Shown here: positions 5,820-6,208 of the stretch, piece by piece
How the letters are laid out: each line of letters begins with the position of its first letter
Position numbering within the stretch: position 1 is the stretch's first letter
Source of the DNA: an uncultured Flavobacteriales bacterium
Lineage (GTDB): Bacteria; Bacteroidota; Bacteroidia; Flavobacteriales_D; Sanyastnellaceae
DNA: 6,208 bases
Assembly (NCBI GenBank): GCA_937996585.1
Contig: CALKUW010000277.1
Location: forward strand, 1 to 6,208
Direction of reading: 5' to 3'
Position numbers and translations under genes: made by a program
The notes under the pieces: model-generated
Told to the model about the DNA's origin: nothing
Database searches by the model: none
What the model saw: the letters and a program-made list of their open reading frames with translations, nothing else

Positions 5820-6208
5820 ACCTGCTGACCAAACAGGAACTTGTTCGGACTGACCAAACCGGACTGAACCGCATACATCACGACGGACGCTGTGTTGTTG
5901 GCACCCAGCTTCTGCATGATGTTCCGACGGTGCGTCGTGATGGTATGGGGACTGACGAACAGCTTTTCCGATATCTGCGGATTGGTGAAGCCCTCCGCAA
6001 TCAATCGGATGACTTCCAATTCCCGCTTGCTCAGGCTGACACCTGTGCATTCGGGATCCACCACGTCCAAGGTCTCAAGGTTGATGCCTTCGGCGCGAAT
6101 GGTCTCCAGGATCTGACCACAGAAAAACTTCCTGCCGGCGACGGTCTCCCGCACGGCGTCCATGATTTCCTGTAGGTCACAGTCTTTCTTCACATAGCCA
6201 TCCACCCC
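5816..6208 (-). CDS. NarL/LuxR-type response regulator, C-terminal part
   Basis: The window edge cuts the gene; 130 codons plus the stop are visible. The frame is open to the edge, and the first residues, GVDGYVKKD, are the end of a receiver domain, including the conserved switch lysine after the last strand. The GTG codon at 6205 therefore encodes an internal valine and is not a start. After the final receiver helix (about visible residues 11-23) and a linker of some 35 residues comes a complete LuxR-type helix-turn-helix: LSKRELEVIRLIAEGFTN, then PQISEKLFVSPHTITTHR with the recognition helix, and RNIMQKLGANNTASVVMYAVQSG. Such proteins are phosphorylated by a sensor kinase and bind DNA as dimers. 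The partner kinase is not in view, and the target genes cannot be told from the sequence. The downstream ilvE promoter, only 72 nt from ilvE, makes ilvE a possible but unproven target. Confidence 0.93.
   Translation of the reverse strand, partial: GVDGYVKKDCDLQEIMDAVRETVAGRKFFCGQILETIRAEGINLETLDVVDPECTGVSLSKRELEVIRLIAEGFTNPQISEKLFVSPHTITTHRRNIMQKLGANNTASVVMYAVQSGLVSPNKFLFGQQV

Noticed and set aside
1..6208. Mobile element, CRISPR, tRNA/rRNA, toxin-antitoxin or defence system
   Set aside because: I found no spaced repeats, transposase or integrase motifs, clover-leaf-like sequence or small paired genes. Gene content is ordinary and all on one strand.

Overview
The window looks like chromosomal DNA from a member of the Bacteroidota, fairly GC-rich for that phylum. 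A Flavobacteriales-like lineage is possible, but I cannot place it further. The evidence is: two protein types that I know mainly from Bacteroidota (a DUF6913-like protein and a DUF5723-like outer-membrane barrel), Bacteroidota-style lipoprotein and Sec leaders, little sign of Shine-Dalgarno sequences before starts, and an exact TAnnTTTG -7 promoter box of the Bacteroidota primary sigma factor.

All seven genes lie on the minus strand, so transcription runs from high to low coordinates. In that order: (1) the C-terminal part of a NarL/LuxR-type response regulator, cut by the right edge (5816-6208); (2) a 72-nt gap with a good sigma-A-type promoter and a nested inverted repeat over its -33 region; (3) ilvE, a branched-chain amino-acid aminotransferase (4679-5743); (4) a secreted DUF5723-like beta-barrel candidate, 4 nt after ilvE (3160-4674); (5) an exported, probably lipid-anchored MsrA methionine sulfoxide reductase, 31 nt further on (2451-3128); (6) an exported lipoprotein of unknown function (1561-2364); (7) a 164-nt gap with a terminator-like hairpin plus T-tract; (8) a pirin family protein related to YhhW (665-1396); (9) a DUF6913-like protein cut by the left edge (1-576).

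The spacing suggests that ilvE, the barrel gene and msrA form one transcription unit, perhaps running on through the lipoprotein to the hairpin near 1463-1516. Pirin and the DUF6913-like gene would follow as a separate or read-through unit. Apart from ilvE, the likely unit encodes envelope proteins, including one that repairs oxidised methionine outside the cytoplasm. I see no functional link between ilvE and these.

There is no mobile element, CRISPR array, RNA gene, tRNA, phage gene or defence system here. The window is ordinary housekeeping and envelope DNA. The points worth a second look are small: regulatory structures in two gaps, start-site choices, and an unnamed lipoprotein family with paired Gly-Asp-Gly/Cys motifs.
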